NCBI GenBank assembly: GCA_965203755.1 | Contig: OZ241910.1 | Span: 2,480,001 to 2,544,000 of the forward strand | DNA length: 64,000 nt | Reading direction: 5' to 3' | Source: UBA6055 sp965203755 | GTDB lineage: Bacteria; Chloroflexota; Anaerolineae; Aggregatilineales; Phototrophicaceae | Part shown: positions 8,968 through 18,369 of the stretch, piece after piece | How the letters are laid out: each line of letters begins with the position of its first letter | Position numbering within the stretch: position 1 is the first letter of the stretch | The notes under the pieces: model-generated | The model's database searches: none | Seen by the model: only the letters and a program-made list of their open reading frames with translations | Told to the model about the DNA's origin: nothing | Program-made: the position numbers and the translations under genes

Positions 8968-11238
8968 ATGAAGCAGCATCCGCTGATTAAGAGCATGAAT
9001 TCACAGCAGGCAGCTGCCATTATCGCCGGCCCGGGCCCGATATTGGTCATGGCAGGCCCCGGCAGCGGCAAGACCAGTGTCCTGACCCGCCGCATTGCTT
9101 ATCTGATTCATGAGCATCGCGTGCCGCATCATCGCATTATGGCTGTGACCTTCACCAACAAAGCGGCTGGCGAGATGCGCGCGCGTATCGAAAAGCTGCT
9201 GGGTTTCCCCTTGCGCGGCTTGCAAGCGGGGACATTTCACGCCACCTGCGCCCGCTTTTTGCGGATGGAGGTGGAAAGCATCGACTATAAGCGGGATTAT
9301 GTCATTTATGACAGCGATGACCAGCAGTCCCTCATCAAACAGGTGATGAAGCGGCTCGACATTGACCCCAAACGGTATAATCCGCGTGTGATTCTAGCCG
9401 CGATTTCCAGAGCCAAAGACGAGATGATCCTACCGCATGAATTCCAATCGGAGGATTATTTCAGCGAGATCGTCAAACAGGTTTATGGCTGGTACCAAGC
9501 GGCTTTGCGGGATGCCAATGCGATGGATTTTGATGACCTGCTGCTGAACATGGTCTTGCTGCTGCGCGACAACGACATCCTGCGGCAAAAGTATCAAAGC
9601 CGCTTTGAATATGTGCTGGTCGATGAGTTTCAGGATACCAATAAAGCGCAGTATGAACTGGTGAGATATTTTGCCGCGCCGCAAAACAATGTTTTTGCTG
9701 TTGGCGATGAAGATCAGGCGATTTATGCTTTTCGCGGCGCCGACCGCCGCAATGTCCTGCGGTACCGCGACGATTATTCCAAGACGGCTGTTATTCTGCT
9801 GGAGCAGAATTATCGCAGCACCCAAAATATCCTCGATGTCGCCCGCGCTGTGATTGACCGTAATCGCAATCGCATTCCCAAAGCGCTGCATACCGATAAA
9901 GGGCGGGGCAAACCCATCCAGGTCCACGAAGCCTATGACGAACGTTATGAAGCCGAATATGTGCTGGAGCAGATTCATCGACTGCGCTTGCAGCAAGGAT
10001 GCGATTACAGAGATTTTGCCGTGATGTACCGCACCAATGCCCAATCCCGCGCGATGGAACAGGCTTTTGTCAGTGAGGGCGTGCCTTATATGCTGGTGGG
10101 TGGGGTCGGCTTCTATAAACGGCGCGAGGTCAAGGACCTGTTAGCCTATCTGCGGCTGATACACAATCCGGATGACCGCGTCAGCTTTGAACGGGTGATC
10201 AACGTTCCCAAACGCGGCATTGGCAAAAAATCGCTGGGTTCCTTCACCGATTGGGTAACGCGCGCGAACATGACCATCAGCGAAGCGCTGAATCGCCTGT
10301 TTTATGATGATCCGGCGCCCCTGTCGGCGGCCGCCCGGAAAAAATTCGTCAGTTTTGCCGAATGGCTTTTAAGCTGGCAAGAGATGGCGAAAGTCGGCGA
10401 TCTCTTGACGATGTTTGATGATATCACAGCAAAGACCGACTATTTCGCTTATCTGGATGACATCAGCCGACTGCCGGAAGAAGCCGCCGACCGCGCCGAC
10501 AATGTGCGCGAGCTGCGCGGCTTGCTGCAATATGCGCTGGAGGATGACCAGCCGCTGCACGAATTTCTTGCCGAACAGTCTTTGGTGGCTGATGTCGATA
10601 GCTTGCAGGGCGATACCGATGCCGTGACGCTGATGACCTTGCACGCTGCCAAAGGGCTGGAGTATCCGGTGGTGTTTATCACCGGGCTGGAGATGGGGAT
10701 TCTGCCGCATTTTCGCTCCTTTGAAGAAAAAGAAGGCATCGAGGAAGAGCGCCGCCTGTTCTATGTGGGCGTGACCCGCGCCCAGCAGATGCTTTACTTG
10801 AGCTATGCTTTTCGGCGGGCTTTGTACAATGGCGGCGGCGCGCTTACAAATCCATCAGAATTTCTTGCTGACCTGCCGCTGCATCTGCTTGATGGCTCGC
10901 CAACCACACTGGCAAACCTGCGCCGGTCACAATTTTATGAATCACCGCCGCGCCCGGATAACCCTGTCAGCCGACTTGAGCGCGATCTGCGGGCGAATAC
11001 AGTATCCAAATCTGACAGCCAACTGCGTAAAAAGATTATTCCGTTCCCCGGCAACAGCCAGCCTCAAGACGATTCCTCGGGCTTCAAAATTGGAAATCGC
11101 GTATTTCATCCCCGATTTGGCGCCGGCAAGGTCATTGGCATTGAAAGCGATGGCGATATTGTTAGTGTTCTGTTTGCCGGGCATGGTCTCAAGAAAATTG
11201 TTGCCGATGCGGATGGTTTCCGGCGGATTGATGAATAA
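8968..11238 (+). CDS. pcrA: ATP-dependent DNA helicase PcrA/UvrD
   Basis: 756 residues, typical for PcrA. Walker A GPGSGKT at 30-36, FTNKAA (motif Ia), DEFQDTN (motif II), QNYRST (motif IV) and VTLMTLHAAKGLE near 550 (motif V) are all present, with EERRLFYVGVTRA (motif VI) near 595. The C-terminus carries the small beta-barrel GNRVFHPRFGAGKV that contacts RNA polymerase in PcrA. It is a 3'-5' helicase acting in nucleotide excision repair, mismatch repair and displacement of RecA or RNA polymerase. ATG 8968 has GAGGA 8 bp upstream. A TACAAT at 8928-8933 may be its -10 box. Confidence 0.96.
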   Translation: MKQHPLIKSMNSQQAAAIIAGPGPILVMAGPGSGKTSVLTRRIAYLIHEHRVPHHRIMAVTFTNKAAGEMRARIEKLLGFPLRGLQAGTFHATCARFLRMEVESIDYKRDYVIYDSDDQQSLIKQVMKRLDIDPKRYNPRVILAAISRAKDEMILPHEFQSEDYFSEIVKQVYGWYQAALRDANAMDFDDLLLNMVLLLRDNDILRQKYQSRFEYVLVDEFQDTNKAQYELVRYFAAPQNNVFAVGDEDQAIYAFRGADRRNVLRYRDDYSKTAVILLEQNYRSTQNILDVARAVIDRNRNRIPKALHTDKGRGKPIQVHEAYDERYEAEYVLEQIHRLRLQQGCDYRDFAVMYRTNAQSRAMEQAFVSEGVPYMLVGGVGFYKRREVKDLLAYLRLIHNPDDRVSFERVINVPKRGIGKKSLGSFTDWVTRANMTISEALNRLFYDDPAPLSAAARKKFVSFAEWLLSWQEMAKVGDLLTMFDDITAKTDYFAYLDDISRLPEEAADRADNVRELRGLLQYALEDDQPLHEFLAEQSLVADVDSLQGDTDAVTLMTLHAAKGLEYPVVFITGLEMGILPHFRSFEEKEGIEEERRLFYVGVTRAQQMLYLSYAFRRALYNGGGALTNPSEFLADLPLHLLDGSPTTLANLRRSQFYESPPRPDNPVSRLERDLRANTVSKSDSQLRKKIIPFPGNSQPQDDSSGFKIGNRVFHPRFGAGKVIGIESDGDIVSVLFAGHGLKKIVADADGFRRIDE

Positions 11239-11294
11239 TAATGCCGCCTGCGAGGACTGCTTATTTCATCCTCGCGGGCAGCCGATTGACACCG

Positions 11295-12308
11295 CTATTC
11301 GTCGGGCCAGCCTTCAGCGCGCTCGCCGCGGTCAAGCGCCTCTCGTATGGCAATCGCAGCCTCCTCGGTGACCCATTGGCTCCAGACCGCCTCGTTCTCG
11401 TTAAGCCACCCAATGGCGATGTCCGCATGGCTGGCGCCGCGGTCGGTTCCCTGGAGCGACAGGTCGCTGTAGAGCGCGGCATTCAATGTCCATGCCCGCA
11501 GCATTCGGGTGACTTCGGGAGCGCGTTCCAGCAGCGCCGGGCGCGCCGCGATCAGGATCCTCGCCCTGTCATAGGCGCAGGCTTTGGTCGTTGCCCAGCA
11601 CAGAGCGCTGTGGGGCGGTTCTGCCAGTTGAACCATGTCCAGCTTAATCGCCGTCGCCATGGAGTCGTCCAGATAACCCAGCCAAGGCGCCTCTTTCGCA
11701 TAGAGATCAAAGAGGTCGCTGTTCAAAGCCGCTTCCGATTCAGGGACGGCGACATGAATATGCTCGGCAAGACCATAACCCGCGATTTGCATTTGGTTGA
11801 TATCATGGCAAGCCCAACTCGTCGGGCAAGTCATCAGTCTGGCTTTGCCGCCGCTGTCCGAAGCGGCGAACAGACGTTGGTACTGTTCTTGCTTCAGATC
11901 TTCAATGCTGTCTAACTCTGGATGCGCTTCCTGCACATAAGCCGGTATCATAAAAGCCGATTGTAATATCCCGCCCACGTTGACACCGAGTGAGACGACC
12001 TCGCCGGCAATGGCCGCCTTTTGCCAGTTTTGGGTATTGGTAGAGAGCCAAAATTCCATCATCACATCAATTTCGCCCTGCCGCAGCGCCTGGAACAAAC
12101 CGGTCATACTCCCCGACAGCACATCGGTGGGATACCCGTACCCTTTCTCGACCATATATTGAGCGATGCGATTTTGCGCCCGAGCGGTGTCCCAGGCGAG
12201 GTCACTGAAAATGATCGGCTGCTGCTGTGCCGTAACCGCAATGCCATAGCCTGCCAGCAGAATAGCAAGCAAAGGAATAAAGAAGAACCGCGCCGGTTTT
12301 GCCATCAT
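11295..12308 (-). CDS. Glycine betaine/choline-type ABC transporter substrate-binding protein (OpuAC family), orphan
   Basis: 337 residues from ATG 12308, chosen because AGGAG stands 8 bp upstream and a signal peptide (FFFIPLLAILLAGYG) begins at once. The mature part starts QPIIFSDLAWDTARAQNRIAQ, then SMTGLFQALRQGEIDVMMEFW, the pattern of the quaternary-amine binding family. Expected role: capture of glycine betaine, proline betaine or choline at the cell surface for import. No permease or ATPase gene is next to it, so its transporter must lie elsewhere or it works as a sensor. The Cys pair at MTCPTSWACHD may form a disulphide. The next gene upstream on the strand, pdxS, is functionally unrelated. 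Confidence 0.82.
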   Translation of the reverse strand: MMAKPARFFFIPLLAILLAGYGIAVTAQQQPIIFSDLAWDTARAQNRIAQYMVEKGYGYPTDVLSGSMTGLFQALRQGEIDVMMEFWLSTNTQNWQKAAIAGEVVSLGVNVGGILQSAFMIPAYVQEAHPELDSIEDLKQEQYQRLFAASDSGGKARLMTCPTSWACHDINQMQIAGYGLAEHIHVAVPESEAALNSDLFDLYAKEAPWLGYLDDSMATAIKLDMVQLAEPPHSALCWATTKACAYDRARILIAARPALLERAPEVTRMLRAWTLNAALYSDLSLQGTDRGASHADIAIGWLNENEAVWSQWVTEEAAIAIREALDRGERAEGWPDE

Positions 12309-12481
12309 GGTTTTCTCCTGTCTGAATCGAAAAATCGTAAGCGCTTCAAAATGATTTCCGCCAATGTTAACGGCAGTATACTGCGAGATTCGGATTAAGT
12401 CAAACAAGAAAGCCAGCCCATCCATCAAGGATCGCGCCGGCTTTCGGGCGAGAGCCGCCGGCATGCAAGCCGGCAAGCAGC

Positions 12482-13390
12482 CTACCAGCCGCGCTTGCCC
12501 AGAACAACCTGCTCCGGCGTGACATTGATGCCGACCATCGCTTCGCCCAAATTGCGGCTGACCTCTGCCAAAATCTGCGGCTCCCGGTAATGGGTAACAG
12601 CCTGCACAATGGCTTGGGCGCGTTTTTCCGGATTGCCGCTCTTGAAGATGCCGCTGCCGACAAATACACCATCGACGCCAAGCTGCATCATCAGCGCGGC
12701 ATCGGCTGGCGTCGCCACGCCGCCGGCGGCGAAGTTCACCACTGGCAAACGTCCGAGTTCAGCCGTTTCCTTGACCAGATGATAAGGCGCACGGATTTCC
12801 TTGGCATAGCTGTGCAACTCATCTTCGTCCATGCTGCTGATGCGGCGGATTTCGCCATGGACCGAGCGGGCGTGACGAACCGCTTCGACGACATCGCCGG
12901 TGCCGGCTTCGCCTTTGGTACGCATCATGGCGGCGCCTTCGCTGAGGCGGCGCAGCGCCTCGCCAAGATTGCGGCAGCCGCATACAAACGGGACTTCAAA
13001 CTTCCATTTATTGATGTGATGCTCTTCATCCGCCGGCGTCAAGACCTCGCTCTCGTCGATGTAATCTACCCCCAAAGCCTCCAATATCTGCGCTTCGACA
13101 AAGTGACCGATTCGGGCTTTTGCCATGACCGGAATGGAAACAGCCTCGATAATGCCGGCAATCATGTCCGGATCGCTCATGCGGGCGACGCCGCCTTGCG
13201 CGCGGATGTCAGCCGGCACGCGTTCCAGCGCCATCACGGCCGCTGCGCCGGCATCTTCGGCAATTTTAGCCTGCGCCGGGGTGACCACATCCATGATCAC
13301 GCCCCCCTTGAGCATTTGCGCCAAACCGCGCTTGACCTTGTAGGTGCCTTTTTCGGCGCTGCCATTTTGCTGATGTCTGCTTGAATCCAT
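12482..13390 (-). CDS. pdxS: Pyridoxal 5'-phosphate synthase lyase subunit PdxS
   Basis: 302 residues, full length. The (beta/alpha)8 barrel carries both catalytic lysines in recognisable motifs, VMAKARIGH and MMRTKGEAGTG, and the phosphate-binding FAAGGVATPADA. With glutaminase PdxT it makes PLP from ribose 5-phosphate, glyceraldehyde 3-phosphate and ammonia. ATG 13390 is preceded by AGGGG at 8 bp. No pdxT lies beside it, unlike the common pdxST operon. PLP is the cofactor of several enzymes in this window (alanine racemase, GcvP, SHMT). Confidence 0.96.
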   Translation of the reverse strand: MDSSRHQQNGSAEKGTYKVKRGLAQMLKGGVIMDVVTPAQAKIAEDAGAAAVMALERVPADIRAQGGVARMSDPDMIAGIIEAVSIPVMAKARIGHFVEAQILEALGVDYIDESEVLTPADEEHHINKWKFEVPFVCGCRNLGEALRRLSEGAAMMRTKGEAGTGDVVEAVRHARSVHGEIRRISSMDEDELHSYAKEIRAPYHLVKETAELGRLPVVNFAAGGVATPADAALMMQLGVDGVFVGSGIFKSGNPEKRAQAIVQAVTHYREPQILAEVSRNLGEAMVGINVTPEQVVLGKRGW

Positions 13391-13548
13391 ATTGGGGCCC
13401 CTTTCATTTCAAATTCATCTAAAGTCTATGTTAAGGCATCCGAAGTAAAAAATGTATGTCCAATGCAGTCCATTAAGACCATTCGAATCAGATTGACCGG
13501 CAATGGCAGTGCGTATGACTGACTGGAACGTTGCTGCGGTGGATGGAA

Positions 13549-13941
13549 TCAAACCGGCGCGATGTACTTGTGCCAAATCCATGCTGCGGCAATGAATACG
13601 CCGGCATAATTGGCGGCAAAATCACCCCAGGAGGGATGGCGGTCGGGAGAAAACGTTTGCAGATATTCGGTTACGCTGCCTAAGCTGATGGCGATACAGG
13701 CGGCCAGCGCCAAGCTGACATAAAGACGCAAATGCCCAGTCCATGTCCAGAACCACAAAGCGCAGGTTATGCCGAATGCCAGCATGTGCAATCCGGTGAA
13801 CACAAGCTCGCGCACAAAGGTGTTGGGCACGGAGGGGACTCCTATGCTATGGAGGTAATCTTCTGGCTGTACCAGCAGATTGATAAGCCATAATGACCAG
13901 CCAACAGCGATCAGCCAGCGCACCGGACGTTTTTGAAGCAA
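13549..13941 (-). CDS. VanZ-like family membrane protein
   Basis: About 130 residues with four hydrophobic segments and the family signature SVTEYLQTFSPDRHPSWGDFAANYAG near the C-terminus. VanZ-like proteins are small integral membrane proteins of uncertain function, some linked to glycopeptide resistance. The frame holds no ATG or GTG. TTG 13941 is the first conventional start but lacks a ribosome site. A GAGGAA upstream is better placed for an ATA/ATT codon six to seven codons earlier, so the true N-terminus is uncertain. Confidence 0.8.
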   Translation of the reverse strand: MLQKRPVRWLIAVGWSLWLINLLVQPEDYLHSIGVPSVPNTFVRELVFTGLHMLAFGITCALWFWTWTGHLRLYVSLALAACIAISLGSVTEYLQTFSPDRHPSWGDFAANYAGVFIAAAWIWHKYIAPV

Positions 13942-14077
13942 TGCGAACAGGCGAATTATATGAACGTTCCTCGTTAGAATCTATGAGCGACGGTTAGATT
14001 ACCAAATAATGAAATGCGGGTCAAGAGATTTTAATAACGGGAGTGGTGAATACTGTAGATGTATGTTAAACGGCGGT

Positions 14078-14150
14078 ATGAGCGAATGTCCTTACTGTCA
14101 AACTACAGAACACCAAATCAAAGCTGGTCGCACTGGCGCCGACAGCATCC
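14078..14150 (+). pseudogene. Possible remnant of an IS transposase zinc-ribbon N-terminus
   Basis: Within the 432-bp gap 13942-14373 a short frame from ATG 14078 reads MSECPYCQTTEHQIKAGRTG. This resembles the CPxC...K.GR..G zinc ribbon that starts IS1-type and related transposases. The second Cys pair and all following domains are missing and the frame decays into unrelated sequence. The rest of the gap contains a 6-bp inverted repeat (CCTGCC/GGCAGG, near 14279-14309) and no convincing gene. Low confidence. Confidence 0.3.
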
Positions 14151-14373
14151 GGATTATTCTGCTCGCCTCAAAGGCTTTGTATATCCATGATATTCATCAC
14201 TTCCCAATCCTGAACCAGGTCCATCGCATCAAGCGCGGTTTCAGGCTTGTCGCCGCAGCCGCGTTTTGGGCGCTATTGTCCTGCCAGCCTGAACGGTGCG
14301 AAGTGGCAGGCTGCGGAGCGGCCGGCTATACTGCCCTCGATGATTCGCCTGCCTATGGGCAGCGGCTATAAAG

Positions 14374-15525
14374 ATGAAAAATATGGATAATCATTCAAAA
14401 CCAGCCGCGCTGCCATCGCCATCGCCATCGCCAAGCCGCGTCGAGATTGATGTCGAGGCGCTCGCCAGCAATGTTCGCTTGCTTAAAGCGCATCTTGGAG
14501 GGCATGTCGGCATGATGGCGGTTGTGAAAGCCAATGCCTATGGTCATGGGGCTGTGACCGTCGCGCGCACGGCGCTGCGTAACGGCGCGGCTTGCCTGGC
14601 TGTCGCCAATATGGACGAGGCGCTTGAACTGCGCGCGGCGGGCATCGCCGCCCCGATCCTAGTGTTAAGTTACATTCCGGCTTTTGCCATCCCGCAGGCG
14701 ATTCAACAGGACATTAGCGTCGCTCTGTTTGACCTGGAACTGGCGCGGCAGTATGAAGCGGCCGCGCGGAATGTGAAGGGCGGGCTGAAAATCCATATCA
14801 AAGTGGACAGCGGCATGGGACGGCTGGGCGTGCTTCCCAAGGACGCCCTTGGTTTGTTTCGCTGTCTGCAAGCCATGAAGCGGCTCGAAATGGAAGGCAT
14901 CTACACCCATTTTTCCTGCGCCGGCGAAGACGCAGCGCACACTGCCGCGCAGCTGGCGACCTTCAAGGCAGTGTTGACATCCATACAGGCCAGGGGCTTC
15001 AGCTTCAAGTACATCCACGCCGCCAATTCTGCGGCGGTTATCGCCAGCCGCGAGGCTTGCTTCAACCTGGTTCGTCCCGGATTGCTGCTCTATGGACTGA
15101 AGCCTTCAAATCAGCCGCATGCCTTGACTGGACTGCGGCCGGTGATGTCCTGGAAAACCGTTGTAGCCCAGGTGAAGACCCTGCCCGCCAACTCGAACAT
15201 TGGCTACGGCAACAGCTATCGCACCGGCGGCGAAGAAACGATTGCCGTCTTGCCGGTGGGGTATGCCGACGGCCTGCGCCGATCGCCGCAGACCTGGCGC
15301 GAAGTGCTTGTTCGCGGAAAACGCGCCCCGCTTGTTGGACGAGTCAGTATGGAAAAGACGACCATCAATGTGACCCACATCCCCAATGCACGCGCCGGTG
15401 ACGAAGTGGCGCTGATGGGCAGGCAGGGCGATGAAGAGATTGGCGCCGATGAAATCGCCGGCTGGCTGGGTACTGTCAGCTATGAGCTTGTCACCACAAT
15501 TTCGCCCCGCGTTCCCCGCTCCTGA
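14374..15525 (+). CDS. alr: Alanine racemase
   Basis: 383 residues. The PLP lysine lies in VVKANAYGHG near residue 53, and YGLKPS, GYGNSY and LPVGYADGLRR follow in the order typical of Alr, with VGRVSMEKTTIN carrying the second substrate-side region. It interconverts L- and D-alanine for peptidoglycan. The N-terminus contains a short PSPSPSPS run encoded by tandem CCATCG hexamers (about 14413-14434), a length-variable but frame-neutral microsatellite. Start ATG 14374 has no strong ribosome site; TATAAA immediately upstream could be a -10 element. Confidence 0.95.
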   Translation: MKNMDNHSKPAALPSPSPSPSRVEIDVEALASNVRLLKAHLGGHVGMMAVVKANAYGHGAVTVARTALRNGAACLAVANMDEALELRAAGIAAPILVLSYIPAFAIPQAIQQDISVALFDLELARQYEAAARNVKGGLKIHIKVDSGMGRLGVLPKDALGLFRCLQAMKRLEMEGIYTHFSCAGEDAAHTAAQLATFKAVLTSIQARGFSFKYIHAANSAAVIASREACFNLVRPGLLLYGLKPSNQPHALTGLRPVMSWKTVVAQVKTLPANSNIGYGNSYRTGGEETIAVLPVGYADGLRRSPQTWREVLVRGKRAPLVGRVSMEKTTINVTHIPNARAGDEVALMGRQGDEEIGADEIAGWLGTVSYELVTTISPRVPRS

Positions 15526-15547
15526 TTCGCCTGCTGCGGCAAAACAT

Positions 15548-16228
15548 TCATTGAGCCGGCGACGCCGTCAAGGTTTTTAGGTCATCTGCGATCAAACTTG
15601 GCATGACCCCAAACTGATAGCGCATCGTCCAACGTCCCTTCGGGTCAAGCAGAAAGGATCCGGCGGTATGATTCACCAGATAATCAGCCCGATCTTCCGC
15701 CGCGTTTCGCTTGAAAGACAATCCATAGTCGGCGCCCAGCCGGCGAACATCAGCCTCGGCGCCTGTCAAGCCAATCATATCCTCCAACTGGCGGGTGGCA
15801 AAGTACCGGCGAAGGACTTCGGGCGCATCGCGCTGACCATCCACGCTGATAAAGACGAAGGCGACCTTTGCCGCCAATTCGCCGAGCGACTCGCGAATGC
15901 GCCGAAACTCATTGAGCGTCAAGGGGCAAACATCCGGACAATGGGTATAGCCAAAGGTCAGCAGCGCATAGCGGCCGCGCAAATCGCTTAGGCGCATCCT
16001 TTCGCCGTTCTGATTCGTCAGGGTGAAATCGGGCATGTCGCGCGGCGGCTCGATTCTTATTGTCCCGTCAAAATCTTCAGCGTCAGCCGCGCTAAAGGAA
16101 CTTGTATCCTGGCCGTCAGGAGCGGTCAGGCGGTCAACGATGATAAACATCGCGATGCCAATGATGCCGACGACCAAGGCAATCGCTATGCCATACAGGA
16201 TTCGCGTTGTGGTCGGCTGTTTGTTCAC
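15548..16228 (-). CDS. SCO1/SenC/PrrC copper chaperone, membrane anchored
   Basis: 226 residues from GTG 16228, with AAGGA 7 bp upstream. One N-terminal membrane helix (about 10-31) is followed by a thioredoxin-like domain. The copper ligands are the Cys pair in THCPDVCP and the His in VNHTAGSFLLD. SCO proteins deliver copper to, or reduce, the CuA site of cytochrome c oxidase on the outer face of the membrane, which implies an aerobic respiratory chain. No oxidase gene is adjacent. It is convergent with alr, 22 bp apart. Confidence 0.93.
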   Translation of the reverse strand: MNKQPTTTRILYGIAIALVVGIIGIAMFIIVDRLTAPDGQDTSSFSAADAEDFDGTIRIEPPRDMPDFTLTNQNGERMRLSDLRGRYALLTFGYTHCPDVCPLTLNEFRRIRESLGELAAKVAFVFISVDGQRDAPEVLRRYFATRQLEDMIGLTGAEADVRRLGADYGLSFKRNAAEDRADYLVNHTAGSFLLDPKGRWTMRYQFGVMPSLIADDLKTLTASPAQ

Positions 16229-16344
16229 AGTATGTTCCTTGCCATTCGGGCAGGATTTCGATTATATCAAGCCAGCCTAGCGCCTTGTAGATGAATCATC
16301 GAGCATGCTCGGCTGGCGACGGGATCAATTTTTGCAGGACTGCA

Positions 16345-16373
16345 TTGCGATTGAGTCTGATACCCGTTACAAT
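16345..16373 (+). promoter_or_regulatory. Sigma-70-type promoter for the gcv operon
   Basis: TTGCGA (16345-16350), 17 nt, TACAAT (16368-16373). Transcription would start near 16380, about 14 nt before the riboswitch aptamer. Spacing is ideal and the position fits a riboswitch-controlled leader. Confidence 0.7.
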
Positions 16374-16393
16374 AATTAAACATCCTTCCTGAA

Positions 16394-16503
16394 GAAGAGA
16401 GATTTTGTCATCCGACAAAACGCCGAAGGGGCAAGCGACGGGTATGCCACTGCCTGCGTGAAACTCTCAGGCAAAAGGATTCTTGGGGAATCAATCTCTG
16501 AAG
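16394..16503 (+). promoter_or_regulatory. Glycine riboswitch aptamer (apparently single)
   Basis: Conserved glycine-aptamer blocks occur in order: GAGAGA at 16396-16401, CGCCGAAGGGGCAA at 16421-16434, GAAACTCTCAGGCAAAAGGA at 16460-16479, and closing TCTCTGAAGG at 16495-16504 that can pair with GAGAGA. Only one complete aptamer is visible rather than the usual tandem pair. In this family glycine binding turns on glycine-cleavage genes. It lies directly upstream of a terminator and gcvH, so a transcriptional switch is inferred. Confidence 0.9.
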
Positions 16504-16519
16504 GTTGTTAGGACCGACA

Positions 16520-16552
16520 GGGCGCAGGCTCGGCATGGGCGGCGCCTTTTTT
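16520..16552 (+). terminator. Intrinsic terminator, riboswitch expression platform
   Basis: GGCGC (16521-16525) pairs with GCGCC (16542-16546); inside it GCTC can pair with GGGC to lengthen the stem, and six T residues follow (16547-16552). It lies between the aptamer and gcvH, the position expected for a terminator that ligand binding would disrupt. Confidence 0.7.
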
Positions 16553-16580
16553 GCCGATGGAGTATTTGAAGGAGATCGCG

Positions 16581-16973
16581 ATGGGCGATTGGAACGCGCC
16601 GACGAATCTAAAATATGCCGAAAGCGACGAGTGGTTCGCTGTTGAAGGCGATGTGGTGACGATGGGCATCACCGATTACGCGCAGGACCAACTCAATGAT
16701 ATCGTCTACATTGAATTGAAAGCGCCCGGCGACGCGCTGGCGGCCGGCGATTCCTTTGGCGAAGTCGAATCCGTCAAAGCGGCTTCCGAAATGTACACCG
16801 CCGTCGCCGGTGAAATCATCGAGGTCAATTCGGGTTTGGAGGATGCGCCCGAAGTGGTGAATGCCGACCCATTCGGCGCCGGCTGGATGGTTAAAATCAG
16901 AGCAGCCGATGTATCCGCTCTCGATGGGCTCATGGATGCCGCCGCTTATGACAGCTATTGTGACAGTCGCTAA
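16581..16973 (+). CDS. gcvH: Glycine cleavage system H protein
   Basis: 130 residues. ATG 16581 is selected by GAAGGAGA 5-6 bp upstream; a TTG at 16551 lies in the terminator T-run and is rejected. The lipoyl attachment lysine is Lys66 in EVESVKAASE. GcvH shuttles the aminomethyl group from GcvP to GcvT and is reoxidised by lipoamide dehydrogenase, whose gene is not in this window. First gene of the riboswitch-controlled operon gcvH-gcvPA-gcvPB. Confidence 0.97.
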   Translation: MGDWNAPTNLKYAESDEWFAVEGDVVTMGITDYAQDQLNDIVYIELKAPGDALAAGDSFGEVESVKAASEMYTAVAGEIIEVNSGLEDAPEVVNADPFGAGWMVKIRAADVSALDGLMDAAAYDSYCDSR

Positions 16974-17034
16974 GCCATCGGCGGCGGCCGCCATAAACCA
17001 TCAGCCATAATCCTAGTGAGAGGTGAATTGTGTT

Positions 17035-18369
17035 GTGAGCTACATACCCCATACCGATGTCGAAGTGCGGCAAATGCTGGGGGAAATCGGCGTCGATTCG
17101 ATTGAAACCCTGTTTGAAGCGGTGCCAGAGGCACATCGCTTTCCGCGATTGGATTTGCCGCCGCCCATGAGCGAAATGGAAGTCGCCGCCGAGATGCTGG
17201 CATTGAGTGAAGCCAACGATCATGCCCAGGATTATGCCATTTTCCGCGGCGCTGGCGCCTATCATCATTTTATCCCGGCGGTCGTCAATCATATCCTGCT
17301 GCGCGGCGAGTTCTACACAGCCTATACACCCTATCAGCCCGAAATTTCGCAGGGCACCTTGCAGGCCGCCTTTGAGTACCAGAGCATGATGTGCGCGCTC
17401 ACTGGCATGGACGCCGCCAATGCCAGTCATTATGACGGGGCAACCAGCCTGGCAGAAGCCGTCACAGCCGCGCTGGAAATCACCCGCCACAAGCGCAAGA
17501 AGATCATCCTTAGCCATGCCATTCATCCCCAATACCGCGAGGTCGTCCGCACCTATCATCAGGGGCGCAGCATACGCATCGTTGGGGATCGGGGGCGCGG
17601 CGAAATCATTGATTTGATGGAAATGCTGGATGAAAACACCGCCATGCTTGCAGTTCAATATCCCAATTTTTTTGGTCAAATCGATGACTTTACCGCCTTG
17701 GCCGATGCCGTCCATGAAGTCGGCGCCTTATTGGTATTTGTGGTGAATCCGATGGCATTGTCCCTGTTCCAAAGCCCCGGCAAACTGGGCGCTGACATTG
17801 TGGTTGGCGAAGGCCAGCCGATGGGCATTCCCTTGGGCTACGGCGGCCCCTATCTCGGGTTTTTTGCCATCAAACAGAAGCATGTACGCAAAATCGCCGG
17901 GCGCATTATCGGCGAGACAGTCGATGCCGCCGGGCAGACGGCTTTTGTGATGACTCTGCGCCCGCGTGAACAGGATATCCGACGCGAACGCGCCACCAGC
18001 AATATCTGCACCAATCAAGGGCTGATGGCCTTGTCGGCTTCGGTCTATATGGCGCTCATGGGCAAGAACGGTCTGCGGCAGATCGGCCGGCTCAACTATC
18101 ACAAGGCGCATTATGCCGCCGAGCGAATCCATCAACTGAATGGCTTCAGCGTCGATATGAGCAAAGCCTTCTTCAATGAATTTGTGGTCGCCTGCCCGCT
18201 TTCGGTGGCTGAAATCAATGAGAGGCTGCTTGAACAGGGCATCCTCGGCGGCTATGACTTGGGACCGCGCTACTTCCATCTGCAAAATCGTATGCTGCTG
18301 TGTGTTACCGAAACCAACAGCAAGGAAGAAATTGACCAACTGGTCGAGATATTGGGAGGGTTAAGCTAA
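17035..18369 (+). CDS. gcvPA: Glycine dehydrogenase (decarboxylating) subunit 1
   Basis: 444 residues from GTG 17035, giving MSYIPHTDVEVRQML, the usual GcvPA start; AGAGGTG lies 9 bp upstream. It is the N-terminal half of P protein in organisms with split GcvP and forms the PLP enzyme with GcvPB. Recognisable blocks are YTPYQPEISQGTLQ and a glycine-rich GYGGPYLGFF. It decarboxylates glycine and transfers the aminomethyl moiety to lipoyl-GcvH. The stop codon overlaps the gcvPB start (TAATG), implying coupled translation and a 1:1 ratio. Confidence 0.96.
   Translation: MSYIPHTDVEVRQMLGEIGVDSIETLFEAVPEAHRFPRLDLPPPMSEMEVAAEMLALSEANDHAQDYAIFRGAGAYHHFIPAVVNHILLRGEFYTAYTPYQPEISQGTLQAAFEYQSMMCALTGMDAANASHYDGATSLAEAVTAALEITRHKRKKIILSHAIHPQYREVVRTYHQGRSIRIVGDRGRGEIIDLMEMLDENTAMLAVQYPNFFGQIDDFTALADAVHEVGALLVFVVNPMALSLFQSPGKLGADIVVGEGQPMGIPLGYGGPYLGFFAIKQKHVRKIAGRIIGETVDAAGQTAFVMTLRPREQDIRRERATSNICTNQGLMALSASVYMALMGKNGLRQIGRLNYHKAHYAAERIHQLNGFSVDMSKAFFNEFVVACPLSVAEINERLLEQGILGGYDLGPRYFHLQNRMLLCVTETNSKEEIDQLVEILGGLS

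Noticed and set aside
12457..12474. GCCGGC-N6-GCCGGC palindrome after pdxS as terminator
   Set aside because: No T-run follows on the minus strand; the hexamer is common in GC-rich DNA.
14009..14371. 120-codon plus-strand frame
   Set aside because: Only the CPYC segment at 14078-14150 looks like anything; the rest has no motif and no ribosome site. Kept only as a possible IS remnant.
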